A stretch of DNA of 64,000 nt from positions 80,744 through 144,743 of the forward strand of contig SJPJ01000002.1 of NCBI GenBank assembly GCA_007859835.1, in the 5' to 3' direction. This DNA comes from Novipirellula herctigrandis (GTDB lineage Bacteria > Planctomycetota > Planctomycetia > Pirellulales > Pirellulaceae). Numbering within the stretch: the first letter of the stretch is position 1; each line of letters starts with the position of its first letter. Made by a program: the position numbers and the translations under genes. Positions 43,219 through 51,312 of this stretch are shown here, in pieces. Under the pieces are notes generated by a model, which did not search any database, had not been told where the DNA came from, and worked only from the letters and a program-made list of their open reading frames with translations.

Positions 43219-46200
43219 ATGTCTCCATCAACCCAATGCCCAAATTGCGGACGCATGCTTCCGCCCGACGCCCCAGGAGGCATCTGTCCCACCTGTTTAT
43301 TGGCTGCCATGGCGAGCGATTCTATCGACGACGCTTCCGAGGAACCAAGATTAGCGAATCAAGAACCTGACCTCGATGCCACAACTAGTTATGGCCACTC
43401 GGGCGGCAACCAACCCTCAGGCTACTCGGGCGGCAACCAACCCTCAGGCCACTTGGGCGACCTGCAGCCTGGCCAACAATTCGGTGATTATCTGATCGTC
43501 CAGAGGCTTGGACGAGGCGGCATGGGTACGGTCTACGAGGCTGAGCACCTTGAGGGCGGTCGTCGAGTTGCCCTCAAAATCCTGAGACACTCGTTTAATT
43601 CGCCTGAAACCCGCGAGCGGTTTCTTCGCGAGGGTCGATTGGCAGCATCGATCAATCACCCCAACAGCGTCTATGTTTACGGAACGGAAGAAATCGACGG
43701 TACGCCTGCGATTAGCATGGAATTAGTACCAGGTGGAACGCTTGAACAACGAGTCCGCCACCACGGACCGTTACCGATCCCCAAAGCCGTTGACGCGATC
43801 CTCGAAGTCATCGCGGGTCTCGAAGCGGCACAAGCAGTGGGCGTTCTACACCGTGACGTCAAACCAGCAAATTGTTTTTTTACACCCGAAGGCACGATCA
43901 AGGTCGGTGATTTTGGGTTGTCCATTTCGACGGCACCACGCACGCAAACGAAAATCACTAGCGAGGGAACATTTCTAGGCACCCCCGCTTTCGCTTCGCC
44001 GGAACAGCTCCGCGGTGACGAGTTGGACATTCGTTCGGACATCTACTCGGTCGGTGTCACACTGTACTATTTGCTAACCGGTCGCACCCCGTTTGAAAGC
44101 CGACATCTCGTTCAATTCCTAGCAACGGTGCTCGAGTCTCCGGCGCCGTCGCCTCGCACGCTCCGTGACGCGATCCCCAAAGAACTTGACCGAATTGTAT
44201 TGCGTTGCCTGGAAAAGCAGCCCAACGCTCGCTATGCCACTTACGATGACCTGCGAGCGGCCCTACTTCCCTATAGTTCGACCGCTCCGAAAGCCGCCAC
44301 ATTAGGTCTACGAGTCGTCGCCAATTTTGTCGACGGCTCGATTTGGATGATCCTATTCCTTACATGTGCGCTTCTTTGGTTTGGCGATCTTGCCGAGATT
44401 CCGATACCTGACCCAGCCGAGGACCGTCACTTCCTGCCATGGTATCTGATCAACAACACACTGATCGCTCTCTATTACGCCATCCCAGAAGGAATCTGGG
44501 GGAAGACACTGGGCAAGAAACTGTTCCGATTGCGCGTGGTTGATGCTGGCGGTGACATTCCTGGATTTCCCAAGGCGATTGTTCGCGCCCTGATTTGGGC
44601 CATGTTCCCGCAACTTATCTACGTGCTGTACGTTGGCTGTATGCGACTTGGATTTGTCAGTAGCGAACGTCTCTTGCTAACACAACTGATGGGAATGTCG
44701 GTCTATTTGATGATCATCATTTTGTTTTCGACAGCTCGTCGATGCAACGGTTTCGCTGGTCTTCATGACTTGGCAACGGGTCTTCGTGTCGTCGCCACAT
44801 CCTCCTATCAGCCGCGTCCTGTGACTCATCTTCCCGTTAGCGTTCTTCCTAATCCGGAATCGATGCCGCGAATTGGTTCCTACTATGTGCTGGATCTTCT
44901 GAGCAAGAACGAGCAGACCGAGTTTTTCGCTGGCTACGACGCGCAGCTTTTGCGACGTGTTTGGATTCGAAAGTCCGGAGCGTCGACTCCGCCGGTAACC
45001 AAAGCAGTTCGCAACGCGGGGCGTCCCGGTCGAGTTCGCTGGCTAGGCGGTAAACGTGGGGCCGATGAAAACTGGGATGCTTACGAATTCCTCAGTGGTC
45101 AATCCCTCGTGGATCTTGTGAATCAACCTCAGCCGTGGGAACTGGTTCGCTACTGGTTGGTCGATCTGTCGGAAGAGCTGAACGCTGCTCTGCAGGACGC
45201 TACTCTTCCGAAGGTCCTCGATTTGGACCGCGTCTGGATTACCGCGGAAAACCAAGCCAAGCTACTAGATTTTGAAGCACCATCAGTCAAACGGCAAAGT
45301 CGAGATTCCGATAGCTGCGTCTGCGGCAAAACACCATTTGAAACAGCACGACTATTCCTTCATCAAGTGGCCATCGCGGCCTTGGAAGGGCGTGAGGTCT
45401 CGTCCACCGAGGCCGAGGCATCGCGAATATCCGTACCGATTCCGTTGCACGCCCGAAACGTTCTGGACAATTTACTGACTTGCAATGATCCGTCGCTGTG
45501 TGCCGATGCGTTCAAGCAATTGCCGCAGAAGCTTCCGACCATCTCACGTCTTCGTCGATGCGGCTTGCTCTTGGGATCGCTTTCGCTACCTATCGTATAC
45601 TTCTTTTTCGCCCTGATTTTTTTCTCAAGCAGCGCCAAATGGTTGGAGCAGCATCCAGACATCCTCGTGCTGAGGCACTGCCTGTTCCGACTGCAACTCC
45701 TCGAGGCAACGAAAAACTTGGATGAAAAACAGCAAGTCGAAAAGCGAGATTTGGGAATCTACGTCGCCGCTAACTTTCGAGATATGCTGCTCGATAAACA
45801 GATGATGTCTAGCGCGACGACGCGCGGCATCCTCATTCCTGCTCAAATTACGATTGCCGAAGATACCGTTGCGAACTTTTCTACCGTTGCACCAGAGGAG
45901 ATCGACGCGTCAAGCAATCGGCTAGGTGAGTTCGTCACGCAAGATCTACACCCAATGTTGAACGTCTTGCCCGAGGGCACTTCGGTCTTTTTCTTTTTGA
46001 CCTTCATGTGCTATGGCGGTCTCCTCTGGGTGATCATGCCTAGCCTCCTATTCGCCCTGCTGTTCCGCGGCGGGTTCCTTATTCATACGCTTGGAATTGC
46101 CTTTGTGACTTCGAAAGGCGTTCGGGCTTCGCGACTGCGGACACTTTGGCGAGCGTGTATTGCGTGGTTGCCTGCCTTTTTGTTTCCCATCGTTGTCATC

Positions 46201-46359
46201 GGACTAAAACCCGTGGCCGATTCGACTCTACCAGGCGGCGACACCAGTTTAGTGTTGATGATCCTCGCAGTAATCGCGTTCGTGGTGATTTGGTTTGGAT
46301 TGCGACCTCCACGCAGTCTGCAAGATCGGCTTGCAGGAACATTCATGGTTCCACGGTAA
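43219..46359 (+). CDS. Giant Ser/Thr kinase with zinc ribbon, degenerate second kinase-like domain and RDD membrane domains
   Basis: 1046 residues. A zinc ribbon opens the protein (CPNCGRML, CPTCL), then a repeat (SGGNQPSGYSGGNQPSGH). The active kinase domain (about 88-350) has GRGGMGTVYEA, VALKILRH, LHRDVKPANCFF, GDFGLSIS and GTPAFASPEQL. An RDD membrane domain follows (VVANFVDGSIWMI, WGKTLGKKLFRLRVVDAG). A second module (about 550-690) looks like a kinase lacking its motifs: SYYVLDLLSKNEQTEFFAGY, then LDLDRVWITAENQAKLLDFE, with no HRD lysine or DFG glycine. After another span (about 780-800) comes a helical outside part and a second RDD-like segment (LGIAFVTSKGVRASRLRTLW). It pairs with the ECF gene upstream. 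It probably senses at the membrane and phosphorylates the sigma factor. Confidence 0.88.
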   Translation: MSPSTQCPNCGRMLPPDAPGGICPTCLLAAMASDSIDDASEEPRLANQEPDLDATTSYGHSGGNQPSGYSGGNQPSGHLGDLQPGQQFGDYLIVQRLGRGGMGTVYEAEHLEGGRRVALKILRHSFNSPETRERFLREGRLAASINHPNSVYVYGTEEIDGTPAISMELVPGGTLEQRVRHHGPLPIPKAVDAILEVIAGLEAAQAVGVLHRDVKPANCFFTPEGTIKVGDFGLSISTAPRTQTKITSEGTFLGTPAFASPEQLRGDELDIRSDIYSVGVTLYYLLTGRTPFESRHLVQFLATVLESPAPSPRTLRDAIPKELDRIVLRCLEKQPNARYATYDDLRAALLPYSSTAPKAATLGLRVVANFVDGSIWMILFLTCALLWFGDLAEIPIPDPAEDRHFLPWYLINNTLIALYYAIPEGIWGKTLGKKLFRLRVVDAGGDIPGFPKAIVRALIWAMFPQLIYVLYVGCMRLGFVSSERLLLTQLMGMSVYLMIIILFSTARRCNGFAGLHDLATGLRVVATSSYQPRPVTHLPVSVLPNPESMPRIGSYYVLDLLSKNEQTEFFAGYDAQLLRRVWIRKSGASTPPVTKAVRNAGRPGRVRWLGGKRGADENWDAYEFLSGQSLVDLVNQPQPWELVRYWLVDLSEELNAALQDATLPKVLDLDRVWITAENQAKLLDFEAPSVKRQSRDSDSCVCGKTPFETARLFLHQVAIAALEGREVSSTEAEASRISVPIPLHARNVLDNLLTCNDPSLCADAFKQLPQKLPTISRLRRCGLLLGSLSLPIVYFFFALIFFSSSAKWLEQHPDILVLRHCLFRLQLLEATKNLDEKQQVEKRDLGIYVAANFRDMLLDKQMMSSATTRGILIPAQITIAEDTVANFSTVAPEEIDASSNRLGEFVTQDLHPMLNVLPEGTSVFFFLTFMCYGGLLWVIMPSLLFALLFRGGFLIHTLGIAFVTSKGVRASRLRTLWRACIAWLPAFLFPIVVIGLKPVADSTLPGGDTSLVLMILAVIAFVVIWFGLRPPRSLQDRLAGTFMVPR

Positions 46360-46579
46360 ATCAGAGCAAAAGCGTTTGTGACGCAAGGCACAGGCTAGTC
46401 AGCCGGCCGTGTCCTTGGTCCGGTCAACACCAAACGATTGCTCTCACGCAATACGGTGACTTGTATCGATTTACGAGCCGCTGCCGACACTTGCATGACC
46501 AATTGCTTAGCGATAAAATAGTCCTTTTGGGGCATGCCGACACCCCGCTGCAATCAACCGCTTTTGAAAAGCAACCAAA

Positions 46580-47359
46580 ATGCCAAACATCGCTAAATTC
46601 ACGACAGCCGTATTTGCCTTGGTTTTGTTGTCACTCACATCCACCCAAGCCATAGCAGATTGGAATTGCGTTTGTGGGACAACCGTCCACGTCAACTATC
46701 CGACAACGTGTCCGGTTTGCTCACGCAGTCTCCCCAATCAACCATCACCAACGCCTCCACCCTATACGCCACCCTACACTCCGCCCGGAGCCCCGGACTC
46801 AAGTGGTGTGACTCTTGGCGTCAAAATTTATAACGCTGGTCCGCGAGTGATGGTGCAAAGCGTCATGCCAAACACGCCTGCACAGGGCCTTCTGTTCCCC
46901 AACGACCAGCTCGTCAAAGGTGCATTTCGTGACGCACAGAGCGGCCAAGTTCAGCGTGTACAAATCTATTCGCCCAGCGACGTAACTCGCTTAAAGACGC
47001 TTGCAGGCGCAGGCCAACGTGTTGCATTACAGGTGTTTCGCCCAACCACGGGGACTCGAAACTTCTTCGTCAACTTTGCGGCCCCAGGAGGAGCACCAGT
47101 AACACGTACCTACCAAGTCCAAGTCAACGGGCACACGGAGACTCGCACTCGATCGGTAAGTCAATCAGCCGCCGCCGCAACGATCACAGAGGATTCGACG
47201 GGAGAGGCAGCGGCCTTACTTGGTGGCGGCGGTCCCGGTGGCAATGCACCGATTCTTGATCACCAAGGACCAAACCAACCGCCTAGCCAGGGCGGCGTTC
47301 TACCACCGAGCCAGGGCGGTATTGGAGAAAGCGCGGCCGATTTGCTCAATGGAAACTGA
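46580..47359 (+). CDS. Secreted zinc-ribbon and PDZ-like protein
   Basis: 259 residues with a signal peptide (FTTAVFALVLLSLTSTQAIA). Next is a small rubredoxin-like metal site, W-N-C-V-C-G and C-P-V-C (WNCVCGTTVHVNYPTTCPVC), and a Pro-rich linker (TPPPYTPPYTPPG). A PDZ-like domain (about 72-160) follows, with LGVKIYNAGPRVMVQSVMPN, TPAQGLLFPNDQLVKG, SDVTRLKTLAGAGQRVALQV. The tail is Gly/Pro/Gln-rich with PPSQGGVLPPSQGG. The PDZ fold is similar to those in HtrA, but there is no protease domain, so it may be an adaptor. It lies 220 bases after the giant kinase gene and ends ahead of a strong terminator. Its partner is unknown. Confidence 0.75.
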   Translation: MPNIAKFTTAVFALVLLSLTSTQAIADWNCVCGTTVHVNYPTTCPVCSRSLPNQPSPTPPPYTPPYTPPGAPDSSGVTLGVKIYNAGPRVMVQSVMPNTPAQGLLFPNDQLVKGAFRDAQSGQVQRVQIYSPSDVTRLKTLAGAGQRVALQVFRPTTGTRNFFVNFAAPGGAPVTRTYQVQVNGHTETRTRSVSQSAAAATITEDSTGEAAALLGGGGPGGNAPILDHQGPNQPPSQGGVLPPSQGGIGESAADLLNGN

Positions 47360-47492
47360 CGCGATAACAAGAAACTGCAAAGAACGCATCTTCAGGTGAC
47401 GAAAGAACACTGGAGAATGCCAAACCAAGTAAAGGCATCCATACCAGAACCGGCGAAACAGCCGTCACAGAGAAGTGCATTTTGTCTATAAG

Positions 47493-47529
47493 AAAACCGT
47501 CGTGCCTAAATTTGGCACGACGGTTTTTT
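47493..47529. terminator. Strong bidirectional terminator
   Basis: A 10-bp stem CCGTCGTGCC / GGCACGACGG around a TAAATTT loop, flanked by AAAA and TTTTTT. On the plus strand it ends the PDZ-protein transcript; on the minus strand it lies directly beyond the tRNA 3' end. Confidence 0.9.
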
Positions 47530-47532
47530 CAG

Positions 47533-47606
47533 TAGCGGCAGAGGGACTCGAACCCCCGACACGCGGATTATGATTCCGCTGCTCTAACCAACTGAGCTAT
47601 GCCGCC
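47533..47606 (-). tRNA. tRNA with CAT anticodon, probably elongator tRNA-Met
   Basis: Reading the minus strand: acceptor GGCGGCA/TGCCGCT (first pair G-U), D arm with AGCTCAGTTGGTTAGAGC, anticodon stem GCGGA/TCCGC with loop ATCATAA (CAT), variable GTGTC, and T arm GGGGGTTCGAGTCCCTC, discriminator A. CCA is not encoded. The body resembles elongator tRNA-Met; a tRNA-Ile2 with lysidine-modified C34 cannot be fully excluded. The initiator type is unlikely because position 1-72 pairs and the anticodon stem lacks three G-C pairs in a row. Confidence 0.92.
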
Positions 47607-47988
47607 GAATGGTGAAGTTCTTTCCGGACGATTCGCCGTCAGTGGGATCTTGCAATAACTGCGTTTGGCAGTGACCGAAAGACTCGACAATTCGAGGAAT
47701 CGACTGGTTCAGGGCGAGAGTTTAGCGAAACGACCCAAGTCCGCCAAGAAGAGGCATAAACAAAAGCACTTGCATGGCAAAATTGTCCCATTTTCCTCGC
47801 AATAATCCGTGAAAACGCTTGCCGTAAACTGTGAAAGGGCATGATCTTGATGCCTTGCTCATGCCTACTGCGACAATGCGACCCATTCATTGCCGAAAAT
47901 CACCCAAAAGCCGATCTTGAATTTTGGCACGTTTTTTGTTTATGGTCCAACTCTTGTCTAAGTCATCCCATTCGTCAATTCACCTGAT

Positions 47989-48052
47989 CCCAGATCCGAT
48001 GGGTCCCAGATCCGATGGGTCCCAGATCCGATGGGTCCCAGGTCCGATGGCG
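47989..48052. repeat. 16-bp tandem repeat, almost four copies
   Basis: CCCAGATCCGATGGGT at 47989, 48005 and 48021, and CCCAGGTCCGATGGCG at 48037. Each unit is itself a hairpin (CCCA...TGGG). It ends 199 bases before the pgsB start. Confidence 0.95.
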
Positions 48053-48240
48053 TTTCCGGATGATTGCCAACACTTTTCATAACGCTCACTTAAGTTGTTT
48101 CGATGGCTTGGATGCCCTCGAAACCCTCCAGTCGAGTCGCATAGGTCAATTGTAAATTGTTCCAATCGCATTGGTCATTTTTACAAATCTCCGACGCGTA
48201 CCCTTGTCTAACACGATCGAAAATTCGTCTTATCTGAAAA

Positions 48241-48248
48241 AAGGAGAG
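48241..48248 (+). promoter_or_regulatory. pgsB ribosome-binding site
   Basis: AAGGAGAG ends three bases before the ATG at 48252 (five from AAGGAG), which fixes that start over an upstream in-frame ATG at 48171. Confidence 0.8.
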
Positions 48249-48251
48249 TTC

Positions 48252-49502
48252 ATGTACGGCACTCTTTTGGTTGCTGCTGGCGCGATCGGCTTGTCCGCCG
48301 CCGGTGCAGCCGAGTCTTGGTGGCACGAGCGGAATCTGCGTCGTATTCCAATCCGAATTCATGTCAACGGAACACGAGGCAAATCAAGCGTGACGCGGTT
48401 GATCGCCGCAGGGCTTCGTGCGGGTGGCATTCGCACATGCGCCAAAACCACCGGCACCGTTCCTCGCATGATTTTCCCCGACGGCAGCGAAGCGCCGGTG
48501 TTTCGCGCCTCGCGAGCCAACATCATGGAACAACGTCGCATCGTACACGCTGCGGCACAGCTCGGTGCCGATGCGTTGGTGATCGAGTGCATGGCTTTGC
48601 AACCAAGACTACAATCACTTTGCGAACTGAAGCTGGTTCAATCGACACACGGGGTAATCACCAACGCTCGCGCGGATCATTTGGATGTGATGGGACCGGA
48701 TGTCGACGGCGTCGCACGGGCCTTGTCCGGCACCGTGCCCGTCAAAGGAATTGTTTACGAAGCAGAACAGCGAGACGGACCGAGATCGGTGATCGCTGCG
48801 GCTGCTCGCGATCGAGGCTCCAAGTTGGTTTCGATTCATGACGATGCCGTCGCCGACATCAGCTGGGAAGAACTTGGCCGATTCTCACATATAGAGCATC
48901 CCGACAACGTCGCCATCTCGCTCCGGATTTGCGCTGATCTTGGCGTCGACCGCGAAACCGCTTTGCGAGGGATGTGGGCGGCAGTCGCCGATCCCGGAGT
49001 GATGCGAATGTTCCACGTCGCCGAAGCGAACCAAGACATAACGTTTGTCAACGCGTTCGCTGCAAACGACCCTGAATCGACCGGACATAGTTGGAACACA
49101 TTAGTGGCGAGATATGAGTCGGTCGAACGTCGAATCGCCCTATTCAACTGTCGTCAGGACCGCGCCGATCGATCCCTGCAATTGGCGGATGCGTGTGTGC
49201 GATGGCGACCAGCGGATCACTACGTACTATCGGGAACGGGCACTGAAATTTTCGCTCGCCGCGCAATGCAAAAGGGGATCTCGCCAGACCGTTTAACACG
49301 TGCCGAATCTGAACCCGCAGCAAAGCTGATCGATGTCCTTCGTCATCAATCGGGGCGTTCGTCCATGGTGATGGGGATGGGCAATATTGCTGGCCCAGGA
49401 ATGGACCTACTGGACTACTTCCAACAAACCCAACTCGTTCAAGACGCACCAGCGAATCGATCGGCTGACCAAAATGACCTCGTTCTTCATGGAGCCGTGT
49501 AA
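48252..49502 (+). CDS. pgsB: Poly-gamma-glutamate synthase PgsB (CapB)
   Basis: 416 residues, close to the usual length of about 390-400. After an N-terminal membrane segment (MYGTLLVAAGAIGLSAAGAA) comes the amide-ligase ATP site VNGTRGKSSVTRLIAAGLR, then KTTGTVPRMI. ALVIECMALQPRLQ, GVITNARADHLDVMG and NAFAANDPES, all seen in PgsB, follow. The enzyme joins glutamates through the gamma-carboxyl by an acyl-phosphate intermediate, with similarity to Mur ligases, and works with PgsC in the membrane. The start is set by AAGGAGAG. The stop overlaps the pgsC ATG as TAATG. No racemase or hydrolase gene (pgsA, pgdS, capD) is adjacent. Confidence 0.93.
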   Translation: MYGTLLVAAGAIGLSAAGAAESWWHERNLRRIPIRIHVNGTRGKSSVTRLIAAGLRAGGIRTCAKTTGTVPRMIFPDGSEAPVFRASRANIMEQRRIVHAAAQLGADALVIECMALQPRLQSLCELKLVQSTHGVITNARADHLDVMGPDVDGVARALSGTVPVKGIVYEAEQRDGPRSVIAAAARDRGSKLVSIHDDAVADISWEELGRFSHIEHPDNVAISLRICADLGVDRETALRGMWAAVADPGVMRMFHVAEANQDITFVNAFAANDPESTGHSWNTLVARYESVERRIALFNCRQDRADRSLQLADACVRWRPADHYVLSGTGTEIFARRAMQKGISPDRLTRAESEPAAKLIDVLRHQSGRSSMVMGMGNIAGPGMDLLDYFQQTQLVQDAPANRSADQNDLVLHGAV

Positions 49503-50029
49503 TGGATACTACACTTGTTGCCATCACCCTCGGATTGATCGTCAGTTTGGTTGTGACGGAAGTCTTAGGTCTAAGCGTCGGTGGAATGATCGTGCCTGGT
49601 TACATCGCGATGTCGCTGCATCAGCCAATGGCTGTCGTATTGACCGTGCTTGCTGCGGCAATCACGTGGGGGATCATTCGATGGGTATCGCGATACGCAA
49701 TCGTATTCGGTCGCCGCCGAGTCGTGCTAACGGTGATAACTGGATTTGCGGTGGGCATGACTTTTCGGCTTCTTGCCAACGAGTTTGTTCTCCATATTGT
49801 GGAAACCTCTTCCGTGGCCGCGTCGTCTGTGGCCGCGTCGTCTGTGGCCGCGTCGTCTGTGGCCGGGCAAGTTGCATCCCCGATGGTGATGATTGGATTA
49901 ATCATCCCGGGGCTGATTGCACTTTGGTTCGAACGCCAAGGGGTCATTGAGACGTTGTCGCCGATGCTTTCCGCAGCGGTACTGGTACGCTTGTCATTGA
50001 TTTTGATTGGAATGGAGTCCCTCGCATGA
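49502..50029 (+). CDS. pgsC: Poly-gamma-glutamate membrane protein PgsC (CapC)
   Basis: 175 residues, a little above the usual 150. Several spans are visible, the first being LVAITLGLIVSLVVTEVLG. The family signature GLSVGGMIVPGYIAMSLHQP occurs at about residues 20-39. A further span is VVLTVITGFAVGMTFRLLAN and the C-terminal half contains MVMIGLIIPGLIALWFERQG. PgsC forms the membrane part of the polymer synthase with PgsB. The unusual feature is a run of SVAAS units (about residues 104-122) in a loop, encoded by a 15-bp tandem repeat. It overlaps pgsB (TAATG) and pgsW (ATGA), indicating a single translated unit. Confidence 0.9.
   Translation: MDTTLVAITLGLIVSLVVTEVLGLSVGGMIVPGYIAMSLHQPMAVVLTVLAAAITWGIIRWVSRYAIVFGRRRVVLTVITGFAVGMTFRLLANEFVLHIVETSSVAASSVAASSVAASSVAGQVASPMVMIGLIIPGLIALWFERQGVIETLSPMLSAAVLVRLSLILIGMESLA
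49811..49867. repeat. 15-bp coding tandem repeat inside pgsC
   Basis: TCTGTGGCCGCGTCG at 49826 and 49841, TCCGTGGCCGCGTCG at 49811 and a partial copy at 49856. The in-frame unit (15 bp) encodes Ser-Val-Ala-Ala-Ser, so copy change keeps the frame. Confidence 0.95.
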
Positions 50030-51213
50030 GCACAAAACCGCTAACACAGAACAAGCATCAGCGAACACGATTCCAAGTGATGTATTGGCGTCCAAAGCAA
50101 TTGTCTCGCGGATGGTTGCTCTTCACGATGATGTTTGCGGTTGGAGGACTGATCTTGGTTGAAAAATGCACTCGATCGATGACGCCTGAGAATGTCGAAA
50201 CGATGACGTCTGCTGCAAGGAAAGCCCGCGAAGCGATGAGTTGGATTGGCCAAGTCCGCGCACAACAGGGACACCGTGTTATCGATAAACTGGATCCGCA
50301 AGGTTCGCATTTGATCGGGCCTTCCATGTCGATGGTAACGAGCAAACTTGGAGCGATCGAATCGAAGCAAACCTCGATCAATCCGAATTTTGCAGCCGTG
50401 GTCGTCCGGTGGTTGAGCGAGGCGGGAGTCAAACCGGGGGACCAAATCGCGATTGGCGCGAGCGGCTCATGGCCAGGACTGAATATCGCAGTCTACGCTG
50501 CGGCAGAAACCATGAAGCTTCGCCCAACGATCGTGTTGTCGGCGGCTTCAAGCCAATATGGGGCCAATTCACCCGAGATGATGTGGTTGGACATGGAACG
50601 TCACTTGGCCGAACGCGACATTATACCGTTTCGTGCCGCCGCCGCATCATTCGGTGGCTTGTACGATCATGCTTCGGGAATGACCGACGACACCAAGGCG
50701 ATGCTCGCCGACGCGATCGATCGCAACGCCATCACTAGGATTCCTGGGCAAACACTACGCGATTCGATTCGCGAACGGATGGTTGTCTATGGCGACAAAC
50801 CTTACGCTGCCTATATCAATGTCGGCGGGGGTTCGGCGTCGATCGGCGGGACGGCGGGGCAAGCGTGCTTGCCAGCGGGACTGCATCAACAGATTAGCGA
50901 TTCACAGGCGATGCCTGACTGCGTCGCTGCTCGCATGATTGAACGAGGCATACCTGTAATCAACATGGCCGATGCCAAAGGAATCGCGAGCCAATATGCG
51001 ATGCCGATTGCACCACCGGAGTTGCCACAAGTGGGCGAAGCAAGCCTCTTTGGCAAACTCACGTACCGCCGCTCACTAGCGGCCATCATGATGGTCGCGA
51101 TTGGGGGCGTCTTGTCAATCACGGTCGCACCGGGGCGATGTTTGCGTTTTGCAAGAAGACTTCGAATGAAGGAACAAAACGAAACGCCATCGCAAGTCGA
51201 ATGGATGGTTTGA
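50026..51213 (+). CDS. pgsW: Poly-gamma-glutamate system protein PgsW
   Basis: 395 residues. The N-terminus has one span (WLLFTMMFAVGGLILVE), then AARKAREAMSWIG, IGPSMSMVTSKLGAIESKQT, GVKPGDQIAIGASGSWPGLN, IVLSAASSQYGANSPEMMWL, YINVGGGSASIGG, and a C-terminal span (AAIMMVAIGGVLSITVAPG). This matches the poly-gamma-glutamate system protein family (TIGR04332) that accompanies PgsB and PgsC in various bacteria and may stand in for PgsA. The exact role is not known; the middle part has an alpha/beta look with a Gly-Ser-rich loop. The start overlaps the pgsC stop (ATGA). The operon ends here; a hairpin without a T-run follows at 51238. Confidence 0.88.
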   Translation: MSTKPLTQNKHQRTRFQVMYWRPKQLSRGWLLFTMMFAVGGLILVEKCTRSMTPENVETMTSAARKAREAMSWIGQVRAQQGHRVIDKLDPQGSHLIGPSMSMVTSKLGAIESKQTSINPNFAAVVVRWLSEAGVKPGDQIAIGASGSWPGLNIAVYAAAETMKLRPTIVLSAASSQYGANSPEMMWLDMERHLAERDIIPFRAAAASFGGLYDHASGMTDDTKAMLADAIDRNAITRIPGQTLRDSIRERMVVYGDKPYAAYINVGGGSASIGGTAGQACLPAGLHQQISDSQAMPDCVAARMIERGIPVINMADAKGIASQYAMPIAPPELPQVGEASLFGKLTYRRSLAAIMMVAIGGVLSITVAPGRCLRFARRLRMKEQNETPSQVEWMV

Positions 51214-51237
51214 CGCGAGATACTGAAAAGACTCTGA

Positions 51238-51265
51238 CAAACGTTGCTGATTCGAGTAACGTTTG
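51238..51265. terminator. Inverted repeat between convergent pgsW and DUF885 genes
   Basis: CAAACGTT and AACGTTTG, 8-base perfect arms with a 12-base spacer. There is no T-run, so termination is uncertain; a protein-binding palindrome is the alternative. Confidence 0.45.
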
Positions 51266-51312
51266 CCACAGCGGTGACTTCACCTATTGACTGCGTCGTC
51301 TAGCGAGGGCAA

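Larger units (their letters stand above)
47607..48251. other. Spacer of 645 bp upstream of the pgs operon
   Basis: It contains the tRNA 5' flank and promoter, the 16-bp tandem repeat at 47989-48052 and the pgs promoter region. No reading frame in it looks real. Confidence 0.6.

Noticed and set aside
47533..47606. Initiator tRNA-fMet or tRNA-Ile2
   Set aside because: The anticodon stem lacks the three G-C pairs of initiators and the acceptor begins with a pairing G-U; the body fits elongator tRNA-Met better than Ile2, although Ile2 is not fully excluded.
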